24,166 nt of DNA from Comamonadaceae bacterium. Lineage in GTDB: Bacteria; Pseudomonadota; Gammaproteobacteria; Burkholderiales; Burkholderiaceae. Location of the stretch: positions 1 to 24,166 of the forward strand of contig CANNNB010000006.1 of the NCBI GenBank assembly GCA_947505995.1, in the 5' to 3' direction. This document shows, piece by piece, positions 17,750 to 24,166 of the stretch. The position numbers and the translations under genes were made by a program. Each line of letters begins with the position of its first letter. Position 1 is the stretch's first letter. The notes under the pieces were generated by a model. The model searched no databases and had not been told where the DNA came from. It saw only the letters and a list, made by a program, of their open reading frames with translations.

Positions 17750-18445
17750 ATGTTGCACATCGATAACCTTCACGCTTTTTATGGCAAAAGTCACGTCTTG
17801 CATGGCGTGAGTTTTAAAATTCAGCCTGGTGAAATTGTGGCCTTGCTTGGCCGCAATGGTTCTGGCCGTTCAACCACGGCCAAAGCCATCATGGGCTTGG
17901 TCGATTGTCAGGGCCAAATTGATTGGAATGGCCAAGCCATTGCAGGTAAAAAGACCTTTGAAATCGCCCATCTTGGCATTGGCTATGTGCCAGAAAACAG
18001 GGATATTTTCCCCAAACTCACCGTACACCAAAACCTGATGTTGGGGCAAAAAGGCTCTGGCAAAGGCAGTCGTTGGTCATTCGATGACATGTACCAAATG
18101 TTTCCCAGACTTTTGGAGCGTCAGCACACGGAAGCCGGCGTTCTGTCTGGCGGAGAGCAACAAATGCTCACACTTTGCCGTACGCTCATGGGCGACCCCG
18201 ACCTCATCATCATCGACGAACCTACAGAAGGCTTGGCGCCCAAAATCGTGGCTTTGGTGGGGCAGTACTTGGAGACGCTTAAAGAAAGGGGCATTTCAGT
18301 TCTGCTCATCGAACAAAAACTAACCATTGCCATGAAAATTTCGGACCGCGCTTTGGTCATGGGTCATGGCAGCATTGTTTTTGAAGGTACTCCGGCCGAA
18401 CTCAATGAAAATACCTACATTCGCAAGGAGTGGCTTGAGGTTTAG
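17750..18445 (+). CDS. livF: Branched-chain-type ABC importer ATPase, LivF family, Walker A Lys replaced by Arg
   Basis: The partner ATPase, 231 residues. The frame is open far upstream, but the real start is the ATG at 17750, 1 nt after the livG stop, with GGGAGGG ahead of it; earlier codons lie inside livG. Signature LSGGEQQ (132-138) and Walker B LIIIDEP (152-158) are intact. The Walker A reads GRNGSGRST (34-42): Arg40, codon CGT at 17867-17869, replaces the near-invariant Lys. The switch position is Gln189 (IEQK), but E. coli LivF also has EQN here, so that is normal for the family. LivF-specific VPENRDIFPKLTV follows the Q-loop position. The rest of the fold is complete, so it is not a pseudogene; the altered site probably binds but does not efficiently hydrolyse ATP. 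Confidence 0.9.
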   Translation: MLHIDNLHAFYGKSHVLHGVSFKIQPGEIVALLGRNGSGRSTTAKAIMGLVDCQGQIDWNGQAIAGKKTFEIAHLGIGYVPENRDIFPKLTVHQNLMLGQKGSGKGSRWSFDDMYQMFPRLLERQHTEAGVLSGGEQQMLTLCRTLMGDPDLIIIDEPTEGLAPKIVALVGQYLETLKERGISVLLIEQKLTIAMKISDRALVMGHGSIVFEGTPAELNENTYIRKEWLEV

Positions 18446-18541
18446 GCCCCTTTCAATCTCATTGAATCAGGTTTATCTAGGTCCCATGAGAGACAACCCC
18501 ACTACCCACACCAAGTGAAACCCCCTAGAATTAGAAAAAAT

Positions 18542-18555
18542 AGAACGCCCGTTCT
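18542..18555. promoter_or_regulatory. Palindromic operator candidate upstream of the hydratase/dehydrogenase gene
   Basis: AGAACG-CC-CGTTCT is a perfect 6+6 palindrome with a 2-nt centre. After one mismatch on each side the symmetry continues through an A run on the left and a T run on the right. It lies 36 nt before the ATG, just downstream of a TAGAAT -10-like hexamer (18526-18531; no good -35 seen), a position suited to repression. The shape is typical of TetR-family operators, and TetR-type regulators of fatty acid degradation are known in betaproteobacteria. No regulator gene is in this window. Confidence 0.45.
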
Positions 18556-18590
18556 TTTTTGTGACTGACACCACCTAAGAGGAAAACAGC

Positions 18591-20702
18591 ATGACAGCTG
18601 AGTACAAAATCATTGGCGATGTGGCCGTGATCACCATGAGCAACCCACCGGTTAACGGCTTGGGTCTTTCAACCCGTGTCGGCATTACCGACGGTTTGAC
18701 CAAAGCCAATGCCGATGCATCGGTGAAGTCCATCATCATCACAGGTGCCGGCAAAGCGTTTTCAGGCGGCGCTGACATTCGTGAGTTTGGTTCACCCAAG
18801 GCGGTCCAAGAACCCAACCTGTTAAGCGTCATTCGTGCTTGCGAAAATTCAAGCAAACCCGTGTTGGCTGCCGTCCATTCTGTTGCCATGGGTGGCGGTT
18901 TAGAGTTGGCATTGGGTTGTCATTACCGACTTGCGGCCCCTGGTTGCAAAGTGGCATTGCCTGAAGTCAAGCTGGGCTTGATCCCTGGTGCCGGTGGTAC
19001 ACAGCGTCTACCCCGTGTCATTGGTGTTGAACCCGCACTCAACATGATTGTCAGCGGTGAGGCTATTAACAGCGAAATGCTGGCCATGTTGCCTGGCCAA
19101 AAACTGTTCGATCGCATGGCTACTTCTGCTGAATCTTTGGAAGCTGAGGCCTTAGCTTATGCCAAAGAATTGGCTGCACAGCATGCAGATGGTTCTGCAT
19201 TGCCATTGGTTCGCAACTTGCCTTGCAAACACCCCCAAGGCGATGCGTATTTCCAATTCGCACGCAACATGGTCAAAGGCATGGCCAAAAACTTTCCTGC
19301 ACCGCCTAAGTGTGTCGATGCGGTTGAAGCTGCAACCAAAAAGAAGTTTGAAGACGGCATGGTCTTGGAGCGTGAAATTTTCACCAACCTCATGATGACG
19401 CCTGAATCCCGTGCGCTTCGCCACATTTTCATGGCTGACAGAGCTGCTTCCAAAATTGCCGACGTACCAGAAGACACGCCTAAGCGCAACATTGCATCTG
19501 TTGCAGTCATCGGTGCTGGCACCATGGGTGGTGGCATTTCCATGAACTTCTTGAACGCGGGCATTCCTGTCAAGATGCTCGAGATGAAACAAGAAGCCCT
19601 AGACCGAGGCATTGCCACCATTCGCAAAAATTACGAATCGCAAGTTAAAAAAGGCAAGCTCAAGCAAGACAAGTATGAGCAGCGCATGGCTTTGCTCACC
19701 ACCACCTTGAGCTATGACGACATTGGCAGCGCTGATTTGGTCATTGAAGCGGTTTTCGAAGAGATGGGTGTTAAAGAAACTGTCTTCAAGAAACTCGACG
19801 AAGTCATGAAGCCAGGTGCCATTTTGGCTTCCAACACATCCACTTTGGATGTCAATCAAATTGCGGCCTTTACCAAGCGTCCTGAAGACGTTGTAGGCAT
19901 GCACTTTTTCAGTCCAGCCAACGTCATGAGGTTGTTGGAAGTTGTTCGAGGCGCCAAAACCAGCAAAGATGTTTTGGCCACTGTCATGGCTTTGGGCAAG
20001 AAGATCAAGAAAACTTCGGTGGTCTCGGGCGTATGCGATGGTTTCATTGGAAACCGCATGATTGAACAATACAGTCGACAAGCTGGTTTTCTGATTGAAG
20101 AGGGCTGTACACCTGCCCAAGTAGACAAAGCTGTTGAAAAATTCGGTTTTGCCATGGGTCCATTCCGCATGGGCGATTTGGCGGGCAACGACATTGGTTG
20201 GGCCATTCGCAAACGCCGCAATGTCGAGCGACCAGGCATGAAGTACAGCAAAACTGCCGACCTCTTGTGCGAGATGGGCCGCTATGGTCAAAAGACGGGT
20301 GCAGGTTGGTACGACTACCAGGCTGGCAAGCGTGACGCCATTCCAAGTGCCTTGGTGGTTGACATGATTGAAAAACACCGGGCCGCTGAAGGCATCAGCA
20401 CTCGCAAAATTTCTGATGAAGAAATTGTGCAACGCTTGGTGTTCGCTTTGGTGAACGAAGCCGCGCACATTTTGGAAGAGGGCATTGCAGGCAAGGCCAG
20501 CGACATCGACATGGTCTACCTCACTGGCTATGGCTTCCCCCTCTTTCGCGGTGGCCCCATGTTGTATGCGGACCAAGTAGGTTTGTTCAATGTGGCTGAA
20601 GCCATGAAACGGTTTGCAAAAAACCCTCACGACGATGCCGCGTTCTGGCAACCCGCACCGCTGCTCGCCCGCTTGGTGGCTGACGGCAAATCTTTCAACT
20701 GA
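18591..20702 (+). CDS. Bifunctional enoyl-CoA hydratase / 3-hydroxyacyl-CoA dehydrogenase
   Basis: A fused beta-oxidation enzyme that hydrates trans-2-enoyl-CoA and oxidises the 3-hydroxyacyl-CoA with NAD+. The crotonase domain (1-190) has the oxyanion-hole motifs AFSGGADIREF and AMGGGLELALGC, and both catalytic glutamates, Glu105 and Glu125 (PEVKLGLIPGAGGTQRLPR). The dehydrogenase part begins at the NAD site VIGAGTMGGG (about 305-314), followed by SNTSTLDV, and has the catalytic pair His438 and Glu450 in MHFFSPANVMRLLEVV. A C-terminal dehydrogenase repeat completes the 703 residues. AGAGG lies 8 nt before the ATG. It resembles FadJ/FadB alpha subunits and peroxisomal multifunctional enzymes, but no symbol is assigned. 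The thiolase gene follows after 15 nt, so they are cotranscribed. Confidence 0.94.
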   Translation: MTAEYKIIGDVAVITMSNPPVNGLGLSTRVGITDGLTKANADASVKSIIITGAGKAFSGGADIREFGSPKAVQEPNLLSVIRACENSSKPVLAAVHSVAMGGGLELALGCHYRLAAPGCKVALPEVKLGLIPGAGGTQRLPRVIGVEPALNMIVSGEAINSEMLAMLPGQKLFDRMATSAESLEAEALAYAKELAAQHADGSALPLVRNLPCKHPQGDAYFQFARNMVKGMAKNFPAPPKCVDAVEAATKKKFEDGMVLEREIFTNLMMTPESRALRHIFMADRAASKIADVPEDTPKRNIASVAVIGAGTMGGGISMNFLNAGIPVKMLEMKQEALDRGIATIRKNYESQVKKGKLKQDKYEQRMALLTTTLSYDDIGSADLVIEAVFEEMGVKETVFKKLDEVMKPGAILASNTSTLDVNQIAAFTKRPEDVVGMHFFSPANVMRLLEVVRGAKTSKDVLATVMALGKKIKKTSVVSGVCDGFIGNRMIEQYSRQAGFLIEEGCTPAQVDKAVEKFGFAMGPFRMGDLAGNDIGWAIRKRRNVERPGMKYSKTADLLCEMGRYGQKTGAGWYDYQAGKRDAIPSALVVDMIEKHRAAEGISTRKISDEEIVQRLVFALVNEAAHILEEGIAGKASDIDMVYLTGYGFPLFRGGPMLYADQVGLFNVAEAMKRFAKNPHDDAAFWQPAPLLARLVADGKSFN

Positions 20703-20717
20703 TCAGAGGTAATCTAT

Positions 20718-21893
20718 ATGACCAACGCCGTCATTGTTTCAACAGCACGCACACCTTTGGCCAAAAGCTGGAAGGGCTCCTTCAACATGACGCATGGCGC
20801 AACCTTGGGTGGACACGCCGTTCAGCATGCCGTTCAACGCGCAGGTATTGATGTCGCAGAAGTCGAAGACGTCATCATGGGCTGCGCCAACCCTGAAGGC
20901 GCAACCGGAGCCAACATAGCGCGACAAATTGCCCTGAAGGCTGGCCTGCCCATTTCGGTCTCTGGTCTCACCGTCAACCGTTTTTGCTCCTCTGGTTTAC
21001 AAACTATCGCCTTGGCAGCACAGCGTATCATTGCAGGCGAGGGCCAAGTCTATGTGGCCGGTGGTGTTGAAAGCATCTCTTGCGTTCAGCAAGAGATGAA
21101 TCAACACATGTTTTTTGATTTGTCGCTCAGCAAGATGAAACCAGAGATCTACTGGAGCATGTTGCAAACTGCAGAGCAAGTAGCCAAGCGTTACAAGATT
21201 TCCCGCGATCGCATGGACGAGTACGGTGCAGGCAGTCAGCAAAAAGCATGCGCCGCCCAAGCTGCAGGATTATTCGACGCCGAAATTGCGCCCATTACAG
21301 TATCAGCCGGTGTGATCGACAAGCTGATGGGCATGATGACCAAGCAAGTCACCGTGAGCAAAGACGAAGGATTGCGTGAAGGCACTACTTTAGATGCCAT
21401 CTCTGGTTTGCGCTCTGCACTGCCTGGCGGTCTTATTTCTGCAGGCAATGCCAGTCAGTTTTCTGATGGCGCTGGTGCTTGCGTCTTGATGGAAGAAAAG
21501 TTGGCAGAGAAACGTGGCTTGAAACCCCTCGGCCGTTTCCTAGGTTTTGCTGTCGCCGGTTGCGAACCCGACGAAATGGGCATTGGCCCCGTTTATGCTG
21601 TGCCAAAGGCCTTGGCTCGCTTGGGCCTGAAAGTGTCCGACATTGACTTGTGGGAATTGAACGAAGCCTTTGCAGTTCAAGTTTTGTATTGCCGCGATAC
21701 TTTGGGAATTCCACCTGAACGCCTTAATGTCAATGGTGGCGCTATTGCAGTAGGTCACCCCTATGGCGTTAGCGGTCAGCGTTTAACCGGCCACGCCCTG
21801 ATCGAAGGCAAACGCCGCGGTGCAAAGCGAGTTGCTGTCACCATGTGCATTGGCGGCGGTATGGGTGCTTGCGGTATTTTTGAAGTTCTCTGA
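20718..21893 (+). CDS. Acetyl-CoA acyltransferase (3-ketoacyl-CoA thiolase)
   Basis: A thiolase II-fold enzyme that cleaves 3-ketoacyl-CoA with CoA, releasing acetyl-CoA and a shortened acyl-CoA. The 391-residue length is standard. The acyl-accepting Cys90 is in NRFCSSGLQ, His347 is in [14 protein letters not shown] (Tyr in place of the usual Leu after GHP), and the second catalytic Cys377 is in [10 protein letters not shown]. The conserved NEAFAVQ motif precedes the His site. The presence of the hydratase/dehydrogenase gene 15 nt upstream favours a degradative 3-ketoacyl-CoA thiolase over a biosynthetic acetoacetyl-CoA thiolase. AGAGG lies 8 nt before the ATG. A terminator-like hairpin follows. 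Confidence 0.93.
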   Translation: MTNAVIVSTARTPLAKSWKGSFNMTHGATLGGHAVQHAVQRAGIDVAEVEDVIMGCANPEGATGANIARQIALKAGLPISVSGLTVNRFCSSGLQTIALAAQRIIAGEGQVYVAGGVESISCVQQEMNQHMFFDLSLSKMKPEIYWSMLQTAEQVAKRYKISRDRMDEYGAGSQQKACAAQAAGLFDAEIAPITVSAGVIDKLMGMMTKQVTVSKDEGLREGTTLDAISGLRSALPGGLISAGNASQFSDGAGACVLMEEKLAEKRGLKPLGRFLGFAVAGCEPDEMGIGPVYAVPKALARLGLKVSDIDLWELNEAFAVQVLYCRDTLGIPPERLNVNGGAIAVGHPYGVSGQRLTGHALIEGKRRGAKRVAVTMCIGGGMGACGIFEVL

Positions 21894-21911
21894 ACTTTAC
21901 TTTTCATTGGC

Positions 21912-21954
21912 AACGGGCGTCCCGCTAATCATGCAGGTCGCCCGTTTTGATTTG
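21912..21954 (+). terminator. Intrinsic terminator after the thiolase gene
   Basis: AACGGGCG (21912-21919) and CGCCCGTT (21939-21946) are perfect 8-bp GC-rich arms around a 19-nt loop, followed by TTGATTTGG. The T tract is interrupted, so termination may be partial. It separates the hydratase/thiolase pair from the acyl-CoA dehydrogenase gene and lies entirely before that gene's ATG. Confidence 0.6.
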
Positions 21955-21967
21955 GATTTCACTTGAT

Positions 21968-23818
21968 ATGAGCCTTCGGTCAACTCTAGATTTCTTGCTG
22001 TACGAATGGTTGGAAGTATCGAACCTTCAGCAACGCGAACGATTCTCCGATCACAGCCGAGAAACTTTTGACGCTGTTCTTGACACCTGCGAGCGAATTG
22101 CGAAGGAAAAATACTTACCCTTCAATCGCTTGGTGGACATTGAAGAACCGCGCTTCGATGGTGAAAAAGTCATTCTTCCTCAAGCTACGCACGATGCACA
22201 AAAAGCCTATGCAGAGTCAGGCATGCTCAGCGCGTCACAAGATTACAACATTGGCGGCATGCAGTTGCCTTATACATTAGAGGCCGCTGCCAATTCATTT
22301 TTTGCCATGGCATCGGTCAGCATGGGCTCTGGCTTGCTCACAGTTGGCAATGCCAATTTGCTGATGGCGCATGGGTCAGACATGCAACGCCAAGTCTTTG
22401 CATTGAATGAATTCTCAGGCAGGTGGTCTGGCACCATGTGCTTGTCTGAACCACAAGCTGGCTCGTCACTCAGCGATGTCATGACCCGAGCCACACCAGA
22501 CGGTGAGGCCTTCGCTTCAGACCCTTTAGGCTCGCGCTATCGTCTGAAGGGCAACAAGATGTGGATCTCTGCTGGTGATCACGAACTCACTGAGAACATC
22601 ATTCACTTGGTATTGGCCAAAATACCAGACACCGATGGCAAGTTGATTCCTGGGGTTCGCGGCATATCACTTTTCATTGTGCCCAAGAAAATGGTCAACA
22701 CCCAAGCAGAACTCACGGGTGAGCGCAACGATGTTGTCTTAGCGGGCTTGAACCACAAATGCGGATGGCGCGGTACGACCAATACCTTGCTCAATTTTGG
22801 CGAAGGTAAATTCCGAGTTAAAACTGACAACACAGCCAATGACGGCATCGGCGCAGTGGGTTATTTGGTGGGTGAACCGGGCCGTGGTTTAAGTTACATG
22901 TTCCATATGATGAACGAAGCTCGTATTGGCGTTGGCATGGCAGCCACCATGTTGGGTATGGCCGGCTATGAAGCCAGCTTGGCCTACGCTAAAAATCGCC
23001 CCCAAGGACGTCACGTGGCGGGTGGTTCCCAAAAGGTGGTGAAAGATGCGGCACAGGCCCAGGTTCGAATCATTGAACACGCCGATATCAAGCGCATGTT
23101 GTTGGCTCAAAAATCCTACAGCGAAGGCGCCTTGGCGCTTGAACTTTATTGCGCCAAATTGGTAGATGAACAGCACACCGGTAATACCAGTGCAGCCGAT
23201 GAAGCCAGACTGCTGTTGGAAGTCTTGACACCCATTGCAAAAAGCTGGCCAAGCGAGTGGTGTCTTGAGGCCAACAGCTTGGCCATTCAAATTCACGGCG
23301 GCTATGGCTACACACGCGACTTCCCCGTTGAGCAGTATTGGCGCGACAACCGCTTGAACATGATTCATGAAGGCACGCATGGCATTCAAGGTATGGACTT
23401 GCTAGGCCGCAAAGTTTTAATGGAAGAGGGCAGGGGCGTACAACTGCTTGCAGCACGAATGAGAGAGACCGCTGACAGGGCCATGGTTTTCCCAGATTTA
23501 GCCGCAGATGCTAAGGCACTGAACACTGCGTTGCAAAAAGTCATTGCAGCCACTCAAATGGCTTGGTCTTCTGGACAACCACAAGAAGCATTGGCCAATG
23601 CTGTTCCTTATCTACAAGCTTTTGGGCATTTGGTTTTGGCTTGGATTTGGTTAGATGTCAGTGCTTCATGCAGAGGCACAGCTTCCCCTGCACAAACAGG
23701 TCGTCAGGCTGCTGCCAAGTATTTCTATCATTATGAATTGCCCAAAATCGATGCTTGGTTGCAAGTGGTCAGTAACCGGGACATGACCTGCGCCAATTTG
23801 GCCGAGGAGGCCTTTTGA
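21968..23818 (+). CDS. Acyl-CoA dehydrogenase, large (~600 aa) FAD family
   Basis: This flavoenzyme makes the trans-2-enoyl-CoA that feeds the hydratase upstream. The frame opens at a TTG at 21947 inside the terminator region; the ATG at 21968 (MSLRSTLDFLLYEWL) is chosen as it matches the family N-terminus, although no good Shine-Dalgarno sequence is visible. The 616 residues exceed the ~380 of short-chain enzymes and fit the group with an additional C-terminal acyl-CoA-dehydrogenase domain. Landmarks are MCLSEPQAGSSLSDV in the FAD/substrate middle domain, MMNEARIGVGMAA, QIHGGYGYTRDFPVEQYWRD, and the catalytic-base Glu468 in IHEGTHGIQ. It overlaps the next gene at TGATG. Chain-length preference cannot be told from sequence. 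Confidence 0.93.
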   Translation: MSLRSTLDFLLYEWLEVSNLQQRERFSDHSRETFDAVLDTCERIAKEKYLPFNRLVDIEEPRFDGEKVILPQATHDAQKAYAESGMLSASQDYNIGGMQLPYTLEAAANSFFAMASVSMGSGLLTVGNANLLMAHGSDMQRQVFALNEFSGRWSGTMCLSEPQAGSSLSDVMTRATPDGEAFASDPLGSRYRLKGNKMWISAGDHELTENIIHLVLAKIPDTDGKLIPGVRGISLFIVPKKMVNTQAELTGERNDVVLAGLNHKCGWRGTTNTLLNFGEGKFRVKTDNTANDGIGAVGYLVGEPGRGLSYMFHMMNEARIGVGMAATMLGMAGYEASLAYAKNRPQGRHVAGGSQKVVKDAAQAQVRIIEHADIKRMLLAQKSYSEGALALELYCAKLVDEQHTGNTSAADEARLLLEVLTPIAKSWPSEWCLEANSLAIQIHGGYGYTRDFPVEQYWRDNRLNMIHEGTHGIQGMDLLGRKVLMEEGRGVQLLAARMRETADRAMVFPDLAADAKALNTALQKVIAATQMAWSSGQPQEALANAVPYLQAFGHLVLAWIWLDVSASCRGTASPAQTGRQAAAKYFYHYELPKIDAWLQVVSNRDMTCANLAEEAF

Positions 23819-24153
23819 TGACTGAACAAACTTCATCTTCTTTGAAAAATGGATTGCGCCACATTGTGATGTGGACTTTGAAAGAGGAAGCAGATGGCCA
23901 CTCAAAGTTGCAGAATATGTTTAAAGCACGTGAAGTGCTCATGTCTTGTGCTCACTTGGTACCAGGCATTGAGTTGTTTGAAGTAGGATTGAAAACAGAT
24001 GGCCTCGATTGCAGTTGCGATGTCATTTTGAATTCAATTTTCAAAGACGAAGCCGCATTGCTTGCGTATCAAAATCACCCTGATCACATGGCTATCAAAC
24101 CCTTCATGAAAGCCGTTGTGTCGCAACGGCAATGCATGGATTTTTGGATTTAA
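23818..24153 (+). CDS. Dabb-domain (stress-responsive alpha/beta barrel) small protein
   Basis: A 111-residue cytoplasmic protein with the ferredoxin-like dimeric alpha/beta-barrel pattern: LRHIVMWTLKEEA near the N-terminus, a central GIELFEVGLKTD strand, and the YQNHPDHMAIKPFM motif near the C-terminus. Its ATG overlaps the stop of the acyl-CoA dehydrogenase (TGATG), with GAGGAGG 7 nt ahead, so translation is strongly coupled. A TTG one codon earlier is unlikely. Dabb proteins have varied or unknown roles (some are polyketide cyclases, others stress proteins). The link to acyl-CoA oxidation here rests only on gene position. The gene is complete, with its stop 13 nt before the window end. Confidence 0.82.
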   Translation: MTEQTSSSLKNGLRHIVMWTLKEEADGHSKLQNMFKAREVLMSCAHLVPGIELFEVGLKTDGLDCSCDVILNSIFKDEAALLAYQNHPDHMAIKPFMKAVVSQRQCMDFWI

Positions 24154-24166
24154 TTTTTACAAAGGA

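Noticed and set aside
17750..18445. LivF as a pseudogene because of the Walker A change.
   Set aside because: The frame is full length, all other motifs are intact and its start is properly coupled to livG, so a functional degenerate site is more likely.
18452..18466. TTCAAT-CTC-ATTGAA hairpin just after livF as a terminator.
   Set aside because: The stem is short and AT-rich with a 3-nt loop and no following T tract.
19599..20651. A 350-codon open frame on the minus strand opposite the hydratase/dehydrogenase gene.
   Set aside because: It lies wholly inside a gene with intact catalytic motifs, its product resembles no known family, and such antisense frames arise from the codon bias of the real gene.

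Overview
The window is an ordinary, densely coded bacterial chromosome segment, most likely from a betaproteobacterium of the order Burkholderiales, probably Comamonadaceae (Limnohabitans/Rhodoferax-like). That placement rests on recalled similarity of the protein families (GTG-started PurL, the acyl-CoA synthetase N-terminus, the acyl-CoA dehydrogenase type) and on the gene set. By eye the base composition is roughly half G+C, which is low for that family. No search was run, so genus is uncertain. I see no tRNA, rRNA, CRISPR array, insertion sequence, integrase or prophage gene.

Left part (1-7.7 kb): a minus-strand pair map-glnD (methionine aminopeptidase, then the PII uridylyl-transferase/removing enzyme, 3 nt apart) runs divergently from the large purine gene purL on the plus strand. 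A strong convergent hairpin at 7671-7704 closes purL and the minus-strand operon that faces it.

Middle part (7.7-11.4 kb): a tightly packed minus-strand set in transcription order selO - msrB - yciB - bolA - ppiC-type prolyl isomerase. These encode a protein AMPylase, a methionine sulfoxide reductase, a septation/inner-membrane protein, a BolA protein and a periplasmic foldase. Together they look like a redox and envelope maintenance operon.

Right part (11.4-24.15 kb): a plus-strand block for acyl-CoA metabolism. An AMP-forming acyl-CoA synthetase is followed by a five-gene branched-chain-type ABC importer (binding protein, two permeases, two ATPases). Next come a fused enoyl-CoA hydratase/3-hydroxyacyl-CoA dehydrogenase, a thiolase, an acyl-CoA dehydrogenase, and a small Dabb-domain protein whose start overlaps the dehydrogenase stop. 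The genes supply import, CoA activation and all beta-oxidation steps, so the importer may serve an acid fed into beta-oxidation rather than leucine/isoleucine/valine. That is inference from neighbourhood.

The points most worth a second look are all in the right part. LivF has Arg in place of the Walker A Lys, and its partner LivG has a degenerate signature motif, so one of the two composite ATP sites looks degenerate. Both permeases are larger than usual. A 10-bp inverted repeat encloses a 48-nt structured spacer in the leader of the binding-protein gene. A strong terminator lies between the binding protein and the permeases. A near-perfect palindrome resembling a TetR-type operator sits before the hydratase/dehydrogenase gene.
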